This document shows positions 1 through 6,412 of a stretch of 10,188 nucleotides of DNA, piece by piece. The stretch covers positions 1 through 10,188 of the forward strand of contig JAILGO010000034.1 in the NCBI GenBank assembly GCA_024696725.1, in the 5' to 3' direction. The position numbers and the translations under genes were made by a program. The notes below the pieces were generated by a model. That model did not search any database. It saw nothing but the letters and a program-made list of their open reading frames with translations, and was not told the origin of the DNA. This DNA is from Eubacterium sp. GTDB taxonomy: Bacteria > Bacillota > Clostridia > Oscillospirales > Acutalibacteraceae. Within the stretch, counting starts at the first letter, position 1, and each line of letters opens with the position of its first letter.

Positions 1-372
1 CTTCTTACCTCGCCCGTTGCTTTTATGAAGGACGGCGGCTCGTTCAGCGTTTACACAAGCGTTATGTGGGGCGACAGCCGTAAGGACGAGACGCTCGGCA
101 AGCTTATGGATTTAGATAAAGTCCTCGAGAAATCAACTCTTCCCCCGACGTATCTTATAACAAGCGAGGGAGATTCGCTCGCGAGAGAGCAGACTCACAG
201 GGCTTATGATTTATTACAGGAAAAGAGTATTGAAAGCGAAATAAAGGACTTCGGCGACGACGAAAACGGAAAGCCGCTTCCCCACGTTTTCAGCGTGCTC
301 TTCCCCTTCGACAAGGCAGGTCAGGAGGCTATCGACGGAGGACTTGAATTCTGTCAGAAGCATTTAAAGTAA
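1..372 (+). CDS. Alpha/beta hydrolase (esterase/lipase type), C-terminal part, 5' end outside the window
   Basis: The reading frame is open to the left edge, so only the last 123 residues are present and the first in-window ATG (base 25) is internal. The visible part resembles the C-terminal half of alpha/beta-hydrolase esterases (acetyl esterase/lipase, fold-3 group). PPTYLITSEGDSLAREQ is the usual strand followed by the loop that carries the acid of the catalytic triad, with Asp in SEGD. LPHVFSVLFP carries the likely catalytic His. The nucleophile elbow (GxSxG) and oxyanion HGG motif would lie upstream and cannot be checked. Such enzymes hydrolyse small carboxyl esters in the cytoplasm; the substrate cannot be told. 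It is convergent with luxS, and the two share a terminator. Family call fairly confident, function general only. Confidence 0.75.
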   Translation, partial: LLTSPVAFMKDGGSFSVYTSVMWGDSRKDETLGKLMDLDKVLEKSTLPPTYLITSEGDSLAREQTHRAYDLLQEKSIESEIKDFGDDENGKPLPHVFSVLFPFDKAGQEAIDGGLEFCQKHLK

Positions 373-380
373 AATAAATA

Positions 381-408
381 AAAGCGTTACGACATTTCGT
401 AACGCTTT
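381..408. terminator. Bidirectional rho-independent terminator between hydrolase gene and luxS
   Basis: A perfect 12-bp stem (381-392 with 397-408) encloses the 4-base loop CATT. T-rich sequence follows on the + strand, and A-rich sequence precedes on the left, which gives a T-rich tail on the - strand. It starts 8 bases after the hydrolase stop and lies just past the luxS stop, so it can end both convergent transcripts. Confidence 0.88.
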
Positions 409-415
409 TTATTTT

Positions 416-895
416 TTATTCCTCTTCGGATTTCGGGTAGGCGAGGTCCTCTTTTGTCCAGTCCCTGATTATCTCGAGGTACTTCTTCGCTTCCTCCTTC
501 GCGGTCGGGAGATTATGCTCTATACTGTTTCCGCATTCCTTACGCGACGCGCCGGGAATTCTTCCCCAGAAATCGGCTACGTACTGAAAGCCGTCCTTAA
601 TAAGCTGAATTGAATAGTTATCGGTCAGCCTTCTTGTAAGCAGGTTAAAGCCCGTTCGGCTTCCCGAAGGACCGAAATAGATAATATTATCGCCGAATTC
701 GGTATTTCTTACGTAGGTCGCGAAGATATGCTCTATAGTATGGATAGCGGAATTAGTTAAATAATCGCCCATATTAGGCACCTTCATTCTGATATCATAG
801 GTAGTAATATCGCCGTCGATTCGCGCGATATAAATACCCGGCTTAAGTATTTCGTGGTCGACCTCAAAGCCCGGAATAAGCTTCATTTCTTTCAT
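416..895 (-). CDS. luxS: LuxS-family S-ribosylhomocysteine lyase with the catalytic Cys replaced by Ser
   Basis: LuxS cleaves S-ribosylhomocysteine to homocysteine and DPD, the precursor of autoinducer-2, in the activated methyl cycle in the cytoplasm. The 159-residue length fits the family (about 150-160). Visible family features are FEVDH near the N-terminus, YDIR with the conserved Arg36, the metal motif HTIEH (His52, Glu55, His56) and the third metal ligand Cys121 in KECGN. The active-site loop, normally PMGCxTG, here reads PSGSRTG. The general acid/base Cys is therefore Ser79 (AGC, bases 659-661), so activity is doubtful. I chose ATG at 893-895 because GAGGTGA lies 6 bases upstream; the GTG at 902-904 is part of that ribosome binding site. 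It lies 49 bases downstream of the pseudouridine synthase gene and ends at a terminator. Family assignment is secure; normal enzyme function is not. Confidence 0.92.
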   Translation of the reverse strand: MKEMKLIPGFEVDHEILKPGIYIARIDGDITTYDIRMKVPNMGDYLTNSAIHTIEHIFATYVRNTEFGDNIIYFGPSGSRTGFNLLTRRLTDNYSIQLIKDGFQYVADFWGRIPGASRKECGNSIEHNLPTAKEEAKKYLEIIRDWTKEDLAYPKSEEE

Positions 896-944
896 ATTTT
901 TCACCTCAATAATATAATACTATATTTTGTGGAAATTTCAAGAG

Positions 945-1790
945 TTAAATAAGATTTTTCATATCCGTTGGGTAATCGCAGGTAAGATGTATTTCCTTTT
1001 CCGTTACGGGATGGGTAAAATAAATATCCTTACAGTGAAGCGCCTGACGGGATATCAGCACGCTTTCTTCGCCGTAAAGCGTATCGCCGATAAGCGGATA
1101 GCCGAGGTAGCTCATGTGAACGCGAATCTGGTGAGTACGTCCCGTTTCAAGTCTTAAGCGCACGAGAGTATTACCGTCCTTAACTTTTACGGGATAATAA
1201 TACGTCACGGCGTTCTCTCCGTTTTCGTCTACCTGACGTTTAATAATGCTGTCGCAGCAGCGCGCTATGGGCTTGTCGATTTTTCCCTCTTTTTCAATTA
1301 TGCCCTTAACCACCGCGTAATAATCCTTTTTAATATCGCCCGCAAGCTTTCCCGCAACGAACTTGTTTTTAGCGACGAGAACGAGTCCGCTCGTACCGTT
1401 GTCAAGTCTGTATACCGCGCGGAATGCTCCGCTTTCGCCGAGGTGATAGGCGGCAAAATTAGAAAGCGTATCGCCGATATGGTGGCGGCTTTCGTGAACG
1501 GGAATATGAGGCGGTTTATTAAAAACGACCAAATCCTCGTCCTCATAAACGATTTCAACGTCCATTTTTACGGCGGCAGGCATTTTCCCGCTGTTTTCAA
1601 TATTGATTTTTAAAACGTCGCCTGTATGAAGCAGGTCGATAGTTCTTGCAAACTCTCCGTTTACGGTAATTCCGTTTTCGGAGTTTTTCAGTTTAGTCAG
1701 CATAGCCGACGAAACGCCGAAGGAGCGAAGAAAGCTTCGTATTCTCATACCGTCGTTTTCGGCTGTTACAGTAAATTCAATAGTTCTCAT
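945..1790 (-). CDS. RluA-family pseudouridine synthase
   Basis: Converts specific uridines in RNA (23S rRNA or tRNA in characterised relatives) to pseudouridine in the cytoplasm. The 281-residue protein has an N-terminal S4-type RNA-binding domain (about 14-62) and an RluA catalytic domain. The catalytic Asp is D130 in YRLDNGTSGLVLVAK; most relatives have His or Asn before RLD, and Tyr is seen here. The second signature, RLETGRTHQIRVHMSYLGYP, lies at 213-232. The exact target uridine cannot be assigned from sequence, so no symbol is given among rluA/C/D-type paralogues. ATG at 1790 is the first possible start, since a stop lies in frame four codons upstream. No ribosome binding site precedes it; see the putative leaderless promoter. 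It lies 38 bases after argH. Confidence 0.9.
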   Translation of the reverse strand: MRTIEFTVTAENDGMRIRSFLRSFGVSSAMLTKLKNSENGITVNGEFARTIDLLHTGDVLKINIENSGKMPAAVKMDVEIVYEDEDLVVFNKPPHIPVHESRHHIGDTLSNFAAYHLGESGAFRAVYRLDNGTSGLVLVAKNKFVAGKLAGDIKKDYYAVVKGIIEKEGKIDKPIARCCDSIIKRQVDENGENAVTYYYPVKVKDGNTLVRLRLETGRTHQIRVHMSYLGYPLIGDTLYGEESVLISRQALHCKDIYFTHPVTEKEIHLTCDYPTDMKNLI

Positions 1791-1796
1791 AGGGTG

Positions 1797-1825
1797 ATTT
1801 TAACATAAAAAAAGAAGAATAGCAA
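1797..1825 (-). promoter_or_regulatory. Putative leaderless promoter of the pseudouridine synthase gene
   Basis: On the - strand, TTGCTA (1825-1820), a 17-base spacer and TAAAAT (1802-1797) form a promoter-like pair. Exactly six bases separate the -10 from the ATG at 1790, so transcription would start at the A of the start codon. This fits the lack of any Shine-Dalgarno sequence. The -35 falls in the argH terminator hairpin. The -35 matches consensus at only 4 of 6 positions, so this is suggestive only. Confidence 0.4.
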
Positions 1826-1835
1826 ACGCTATTCT
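1807..1835 (-). terminator. Rho-independent terminator of argGH, overlapping the argH stop codon
   Basis: On the - strand an 8-bp stem (1835-1828 with 1823-1816), loop GTTT, is followed by TCTTTTTTT. The argH TAG (1831-1829) lies in the upstream arm. The stem is fairly AT-rich (3 G-C pairs), so termination may be partial, with some read-through into the next gene. Confidence 0.6.
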
Positions 1836-3208
1836 CCGTTTATTTTCTGTTTTGCGAGCGCAATCTGTTTTTCAACGCTTCCGGGAGCGGGTCCGCCCTG
1901 TGAAAGCCGCTTCAGAACGCAGTTTTCAAGGTTTATCGCCTCATAAACGCCTTCGTCGAACAAACCGCAGATTTTCTTATATTCCTCAAGCGAAAGGGTT
2001 TCAAGCGTTACGCCCTTATCAATACAGAGCGCAACGAGCTCGCCCGTAGCCTTATACGCATCACGGAACGGAAGTCCCTTTCCGACGAGATAGTCCGCGC
2101 AGTCGGTCGCGTTGATAAAGCCCTTAGCGGCTGCGGCGCGCATATTATCCTTAAGCACGGTCATGGTTTCTATCATCGGCGTAAAGGCTTTAAGGCACAT
2201 TTTAACCGTATCTACTGCGTCGAAAATTGCTTCCTTATCCTCCTGCATATCCTTATTATACGCAAGCGGAATTCCTTTCATAACAGTTAGAAGCGCGGTA
2301 AGGTCGCCGAAAACGCGTCCGCTCTTTCCCCTTACAAGCTCCGCGATATCGGGGTTTTTCTTTTGCGGCATAATAGACGAGCCAGTAGAAAAGGCGTCGT
2401 CAAGCTCGACGAATTTGAACTCCCACGAGCACCACATAATTATTTCCTCGCTGAAGCGCGAAAGGTGTACCATTACTATCGAGAGCGCCGAGGCAAGCTC
2501 AAGACAGAAATCCCTGTCGGACACGCCGTCGAGAGAATTCTGAGAAACGCTGTCAAAGCCGAGCTTCTCCGCTACCATATTCCTGTCAATCGGATAGGTT
2601 GTACCCGCGAGAGCGCCCGAGCCGAGAGGCAGAACGTTCATTCGCTTAAACGTGCTTTCAAGGCGGTCGATATCGCGAAGAAGCATAGCGGTATAAGCCA
2701 TAAGATGATGGCCGAAGGTTATGGGCTGAGCGCGCTGAAAGTGGGTATATCCGGGCATAATAGCGCTTTTATTTTCCTCAGCCTTATCGCAGAGAACGAG
2801 CACGAGGCTTTTAAGCATAGCTATTATTTCCGTCGTTTCCTTCTTAAGAAGCATACGGATATCGAGCGCTACCTGGTCGTTACGGGAGCGCGCGGTATGA
2901 AGGCGTTTTCCCGTATCGCCGAGACGTGCGGTAAGCTCGCCCTCGACGAAGGTATGAATATCCTCCGCGTCCATATCAATTTTCAGCTTTCCCGATTTTA
3001 TATCGTCAAGAATTTCGGAAAGCCCGCCGATAATCTTATCGCTTTCGCTTTTTTCTATAATGCCCGAAGCGCCGAGCATCATAGCGTGAGCTATCGAGCC
3101 CGTTATATCCTCTTCAAACATTCGGGAGTCGAATTTTATCGACGAATTAAAATCGTTCGTTTCCTTAGCGAGCTCTTTTTTAAAGCGCCCCTTCCATAAC
3201 TGTGCCAT
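1829..3208 (-). CDS. argH: Argininosuccinate lyase
   Basis: Last step of arginine synthesis: splits argininosuccinate into arginine and fumarate; a cytoplasmic homotetramer in the fumarase/aspartase superfamily. The 459-residue length is normal. Conserved regions are all present: HTARSRNDQ (104-112), GYTHFQRAQP (153-162) with the active-site His156, and the superfamily signature GSSIMPQKKNPD (276-287), whose flexible loop carries the catalytic Ser. The ATG at 3208 is preceded by AAGGAT with good spacing, and MAQLWKGRF is the usual N-terminus. It follows argG by 19 bases with no terminator between, so the pair is one transcript under the ARG-box promoter upstream of argG. Nothing appears degraded. 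Confidence 0.97.
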   Translation of the reverse strand: MAQLWKGRFKKELAKETNDFNSSIKFDSRMFEEDITGSIAHAMMLGASGIIEKSESDKIIGGLSEILDDIKSGKLKIDMDAEDIHTFVEGELTARLGDTGKRLHTARSRNDQVALDIRMLLKKETTEIIAMLKSLVLVLCDKAEENKSAIMPGYTHFQRAQPITFGHHLMAYTAMLLRDIDRLESTFKRMNVLPLGSGALAGTTYPIDRNMVAEKLGFDSVSQNSLDGVSDRDFCLELASALSIVMVHLSRFSEEIIMWCSWEFKFVELDDAFSTGSSIMPQKKNPDIAELVRGKSGRVFGDLTALLTVMKGIPLAYNKDMQEDKEAIFDAVDTVKMCLKAFTPMIETMTVLKDNMRAAAAKGFINATDCADYLVGKGLPFRDAYKATGELVALCIDKGVTLETLSLEEYKKICGLFDEGVYEAINLENCVLKRLSQGGPAPGSVEKQIALAKQKINGE

Positions 3209-3227
3209 AGTATATCCTTAGTTTAAA

Positions 3228-4460
3228 TTATTTTCCTTCCCTTTCGGCGTCGAGCAGAGCCTTAACCTTAATCGAAAGACCAAAGAGATTTATAAAGCCT
3301 GCGGAGTCAGCCTGATTGTAAGCGCCGCCGTCCTCGCCGAACGAGGCGATATTTTCGTCGTAAAGGCTGTAAGGCGAGGTAATTCCCGCATTCATAATAT
3401 TACCCTTATAGAGCTTAAGCTTAACGTCGCCCGTTACCGTCTCCTGAGTAGAGTCAACGAACGCCGAAAGCGCCTCGCGAAGCGGCGTAAACCAGAGTCC
3501 GTTATAAACGAGCTCGCCGAACTTCTGAGCCACGAGAGCCTTATAATGCGCGGTTTCCTTATCAAGAGTAATCATTTCAAGCAGCGAGTGAGCCTTATAG
3601 AGAATTGAACCGCCCGGAGTTTCGTAAAGTCCGCGGCTCTTCATTCCCACGAGTCGGTTTTCAACGATATCGAGGAGCCCGATTCCGTTCTTTCCGCCGA
3701 GCTCGTTGAGCTTCTCGACGATTGCAAGCGGCTTCATCTCAACGCCGTCGATTGCAGTCGGAACGCCCTTTTCAAAATGAATAGAAATATAGGTAGGAAC
3801 GTCGGGAGCCTGCTCGGGAGCAACGCCCATTTCAAGAAAGCCCTCTTTTAAATAGGTCGGCTCGTTAGCCGGGTCCTCAAGGTCAAGTCCCTCGTGAGAG
3901 AGGTGCCATACGTTCTTATCCTTCGAGTAGTTCGTTTCACGGTTGATTTTAAGCGGGATATTATGAGCTTCCGCATATTCGATTTCTTCCTCACGTGATT
4001 TAATATCCCACTCACGCCACGGAGCGATAATCTCCATCTCGGGAGCAAATGCCTTTAAGGTAAGCTCAAAACGTACCTGGTCGTTACCCTTACCCGTGCA
4101 ACCGTGACAGATAGCGTCGGCGCCTTCCTTCTTAGCTATCTCGGCGAGTCCCTTAGCGATACACGGACGGGCGTGCGACGTGCCGAGTAAGTATTCTTCG
4201 TAATCAGCGCCTGCCTTAAGGCACGGGAAAATATAGTTTTCTACATAATCGTCCTTAAGGTCGAGGACGTAGAGCTTTGACGCTCCCGTTTTAATTGCCT
4301 TTTCCTCGAGTCCGTCGAGCTCAGTTCCCTGTCCGACGTCGCCGCTTACCGCAATAACCTCGCAGTTGTTATAGTTTTCCTTAAGCCACGGGATAATTAT
4401 CGACGTGTCGAGACCTCCCGAATACGCAAGCACTACCTTTTTTATATCCTTTTTATTCAT
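3228..4460 (-). CDS. argG: Argininosuccinate synthase
   Basis: Joins citrulline and aspartate with ATP to give argininosuccinate, the penultimate step of arginine synthesis, in the cytoplasm. The N-terminal ATP-pyrophosphatase P-loop is AYSGGLDTS (12-20). The citrulline/aspartate-binding signature [14 protein letters not shown] lies at 119-132, and [10 protein letters not shown] at 93-102. I chose ATG at 4458-4460 (410 residues, normal length), which has AGGAGA 8 bases upstream. A longer frame to 4547 would run through the promoter and ARG box and adds residues unlike the family. First gene of the argGH operon. Confidence 0.97.
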   Translation of the reverse strand: MNKKDIKKVVLAYSGGLDTSIIIPWLKENYNNCEVIAVSGDVGQGTELDGLEEKAIKTGASKLYVLDLKDDYVENYIFPCLKAGADYEEYLLGTSHARPCIAKGLAEIAKKEGADAICHGCTGKGNDQVRFELTLKAFAPEMEIIAPWREWDIKSREEEIEYAEAHNIPLKINRETNYSKDKNVWHLSHEGLDLEDPANEPTYLKEGFLEMGVAPEQAPDVPTYISIHFEKGVPTAIDGVEMKPLAIVEKLNELGGKNGIGLLDIVENRLVGMKSRGLYETPGGSILYKAHSLLEMITLDKETAHYKALVAQKFGELVYNGLWFTPLREALSAFVDSTQETVTGDVKLKLYKGNIMNAGITSPYSLYDENIASFGEDGGAYNQADSAGFINLFGLSIKVKALLDAEREGK

Positions 4461-4494
4461 AGCAGTTCTCCTTTTCGTTTTTGTAACTGTACCC

Positions 4495-4522
4495 ATTATA
4501 TCATTAATGAATAAAAATGCAA
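4495..4522 (-). promoter_or_regulatory. Promoter of argGH
   Basis: On the - strand, TTGCAT (4522-4517), a 16-base spacer and a perfect TATAAT (4500-4495) give a predicted start near 4488 and a leader of about 28 bases before argG. The weak -35 (3 of 6 matches) overlaps the ARG box, an arrangement suited to repression by ArgR/AhrC with arginine. Confidence 0.75.
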
Positions 4523-4533
4523 TAGTATTCATA
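4506..4533. promoter_or_regulatory. ARG box(es): arginine repressor (ArgR/AhrC) operator
   Basis: AATGAATAAAAATGCAAT (4506-4523) agrees with the Bacillus AhrC box consensus, as I remember it, at 17 of 18 positions. A second, overlapping, weaker box (13 of 18) reads on the - strand over 4533-4516. Half-sites TGAAT, ATGCA and ATTCA are spaced about one helical turn apart. The boxes cover the argG -35 and spacer, so arginine-dependent repression of argGH is the natural reading. No arginine repressor gene is in the window. Confidence 0.78.
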
Positions 4534-4582
4534 AATTTTTGTATCAATATGCAAAAAATAATGCTTTTTATCGGTTTTTAAT

Positions 4583-4628
4583 GTATATTTTTACGAAAAT
4601 ATATACAGTTTTACGAATATTTATACAT
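4583..4628. repeat. 20-bp imperfect tandem repeat with inverted repeat in the argG-rpe divergent region
   Basis: TTTTACGAAAATATATACAG (4589-4608) is followed directly by TTTTACGAATATTTATACAT (4609-4628), 17 of 20 identical. An inverted repeat TGTATAT (4583-4589) / ATATACA (4601-4607) overlaps the first copy. The period of about two helical turns, and the position just upstream of the rpe -35 and about 60 bases upstream of the argG -35, suggest a regulator binding site. AT-richness could also produce such repeats by chance. No regulator can be named. Confidence 0.5.
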
Positions 4629-4639
4629 AAATTTTCACC

Positions 4640-4668
4640 TTGATTTATATGCGGAATAATAGTATAAT
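4640..4668 (+). promoter_or_regulatory. Promoter of the rpe-mgtE gene set
   Basis: TTGATT (4640-4645), 17-base spacer, perfect TATAAT (4663-4668). Predicted start near 4675, giving a leader of about 29 bases before rpe. Divergent from the argG promoter. Confidence 0.78.
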
Positions 4669-4703
4669 GTATAAAAAATATAAATACGGAGTATTTTATT
4701 GCT

Positions 4704-5348
4704 ATGAAAATTTCACCGTCAATACTTGCAAGCGATTACGCTAATCTTGAAAGCGAGCTTAAGAAAATCGAGAGCTCGGACTATATTCACGTCGACGTTA
4801 TGGACGGTCATTTCGTACCGAATATTTCTATCGGAGCGCCCGTCGTTTCGGCTATTAAAAAGGTGTGCAGCGTTCCGTTTGACGTACATCTTATGATAAG
4901 CGACCCGCTTAAATACGCAGAGGATTTCGCCAACGCCGGCGCGGATATTATCTGTTTCCACGTTGAAAGCGACAGCGATACCTCCGAGACTATAGATAAA
5001 ATTCTTTCGCTCGGAAAAAAGGCGGCGCTTGCGGTAAAGCCCGGTACGCCCGTCGAGGAGGTTATTCCCTATCTTGACAGGCTCTCGATGGTGCTCGTTA
5101 TGACGGTTGAGCCGGGATTCGGCGGTCAGAGCTTTATGGAGGGCGTAATGCCTAAAATCGAAAAGCTTCGCGAGCTCGGCTACAAGGGTGAAATAGAGGT
5201 CGACGGCGGAGTCAACGCCGAAACAATAAGAATTGCCGCTAAAGCAGGCGCCGACGTATTTGTTGCGGGCAGCGCGGTATTCAGGAGCGAGTCGCCGAAG
5301 GACACTATCCGTCTCTTAAGAGATAACGCGGCTAATGCAGTAATATGA
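4704..5348 (+). CDS. rpe: Ribulose-phosphate 3-epimerase
   Basis: Interconverts ribulose 5-phosphate and xylulose 5-phosphate in the pentose phosphate pathway; a cytoplasmic metal-dependent TIM barrel. At 214 residues it is full length. PSILASDYANL (5-15) opens the barrel. HVDVMDGHFVPN (29-40) supplies His29 and catalytic Asp31. DVHLMISDP (60-68) supplies His62. MTVEPGFGGQSFM (133-145) is the phosphate/lid region, and EVDGGVN (165-171) supplies the second catalytic Asp167. The ATG fits the usual MKISPSILA N-terminus, but the only ribosome binding site (GGAG, 4688-4691) lies 12 bases upstream, farther than usual. The stop overlaps the next gene's start by 4 bases, so translation is probably coupled. 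Confidence 0.96.
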   Translation: MKISPSILASDYANLESELKKIESSDYIHVDVMDGHFVPNISIGAPVVSAIKKVCSVPFDVHLMISDPLKYAEDFANAGADIICFHVESDSDTSETIDKILSLGKKAALAVKPGTPVEEVIPYLDRLSMVLVMTVEPGFGGQSFMEGVMPKIEKLRELGYKGEIEVDGGVNAETIRIAAKAGADVFVAGSAVFRSESPKDTIRLLRDNAANAVI

Positions 5349-6409
5349 AAAAAAGAAGAAGATTTTATAACAATAAAGACCGCAACCGAAAATGGACCGA
5401 GACCGAAACGGGAAGGCCCATAGACTTTGCGGAAAAATACGAGAACGGCGACGCGGGCGAAAACAAGTTCGTTGAGGCGAGCTACGTACGAAGCTCCGCG
5501 GGCGCGAAAAGCCTTCAGCGTAACAGGCGCAGGCTCAAAGCGATTATTACGGTTTGCTCCGTGCTTCTTGTAATTATCGGCTTTATCGGCGCGGACATTC
5601 ATATATACAGAAGCGCGAAGCCGTTTGAGCTTTTCAACAGTCAGGTTAAAAAGAGCGAATACGACCCGTTAAGCGAGCTTCAGCTCAGCTTCACCGGAAT
5701 AAGCGTTCCGTCAATATCTCTCGACGGCTCGGTTATGCTTTCGGCGGTTGCGGACGAGGCGCACAAAAACGGAAAAACGGCGGTAATGTTCGACGCGAAA
5801 AGAAGCGACGGAACAATCGGTTATCAGAGCGCCGTGTCAGCGGTAAGCACCTTCGGAGTTTTAAGCTCTCAGGGCTCTCAGCCGGCGCTTTCGTTTAAGC
5901 AGTTAAACGACGGCGACCTTCTCCCCGTCGCGAGAATATTCGTATACCTTGATAATTCCGTTCCGACGAAGGCAAACGAAATGGCGCTTAAGAAGGGCAA
6001 AAAGCTCTACCGCGACGGCGACGGCAACACCTATCTTGACCCGAACAGCGAAATAACCTACGCGTATATCAGGGATATAGTCAACGAGTTAAGCTCCTTC
6101 GGAATTACCGTTTTCGTTCTCGACGGCTGCACGGTAAAGGATAAGGACTATTTCGGCGAGCTTTCAAAAAGGCTTAATCAGGATATCGGAAACAGCATAA
6201 GGCTTCTCGAAGCGGTTAACGTAAAAATAAAAGGCTACGACGCCGAAAGCGGAAATATAAACAGCGCGGGAATAAAAAACGATATTTCAAAGTTTCCCGA
6301 GCTTAACGATAATCAGATTTACATTATCGAATCAGAGCTTAAGGCGCAGAAATACGCCTCGGCTTTAAACAGGCACGGCGTCAACGCTTACGTTGTAATT
6401 GAAGGGTGA
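5345..6409 (+). CDS. Membrane-anchored protein with a DUF4015-like putative glycoside hydrolase domain
   Basis: 354 residues. The first 64 are charged and rich in Arg/Lys/Glu (MKKRRR start) and probably cytoplasmic. A single membrane segment follows (about 65-87, LKAIITVCSVLLVIIGFIGA), then an outside domain of about 265 residues. That domain shows the order of motifs I associate with the DUF4015 (PF13200) putative glycosidase family: VMFDAK (147-152), GTIGYQSAVS (156-165), LPVARIFVYLD (193-203), YLDP (230-233), then a helix leading to FVLDGC (257-262). In the family the last site reads FDYIRFP; only its Asp (here D260) seems kept, so this member may bind rather than cut glycans. Family match is from memory, moderate confidence. 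Coupled to rpe by the overlap ATGA and 3 bases from the next gene, also a membrane protein with an outside domain. Confidence 0.8.
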   Translation: MKKRRRFYNNKDRNRKWTETETGRPIDFAEKYENGDAGENKFVEASYVRSSAGAKSLQRNRRRLKAIITVCSVLLVIIGFIGADIHIYRSAKPFELFNSQVKKSEYDPLSELQLSFTGISVPSISLDGSVMLSAVADEAHKNGKTAVMFDAKRSDGTIGYQSAVSAVSTFGVLSSQGSQPALSFKQLNDGDLLPVARIFVYLDNSVPTKANEMALKKGKKLYRDGDGNTYLDPNSEITYAYIRDIVNELSSFGITVFVLDGCTVKDKDYFGELSKRLNQDIGNSIRLLEAVNVKIKGYDAESGNINSAGIKNDISKFPELNDNQIYIIESELKAQKYASALNRHGVNAYVVIEG

Positions 6410-6412
6410 TTT

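Noticed and set aside
914..941. Promoter-like TTGAAA-N16-TATTAT on the - strand before luxS
   Set aside because: The predicted start would fall on or within the luxS Shine-Dalgarno sequence and remove it; read-through from the pseudouridine synthase gene is more likely. The AT-rich gap makes chance matches easy.
2363..3199. A 278-codon + strand open frame antisense to argH
   Set aside because: argH is complete with all signature motifs; the antisense frame is a codon-bias shadow with basic, low-information composition and no ribosome binding site.
4461..4547. N-terminal extension of argG by 29 codons
   Set aside because: It would pass through the argG promoter, the ARG box and the predicted transcription start, and the ATG at 4460 has a good ribosome binding site and the family N-terminus.
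5180..5602. Antisense frame across the rpe/membrane-protein junction
   Set aside because: It overlaps two well-supported genes on the other strand and shows no recognisable domain; it is a shadow of GC-skewed codon positions.
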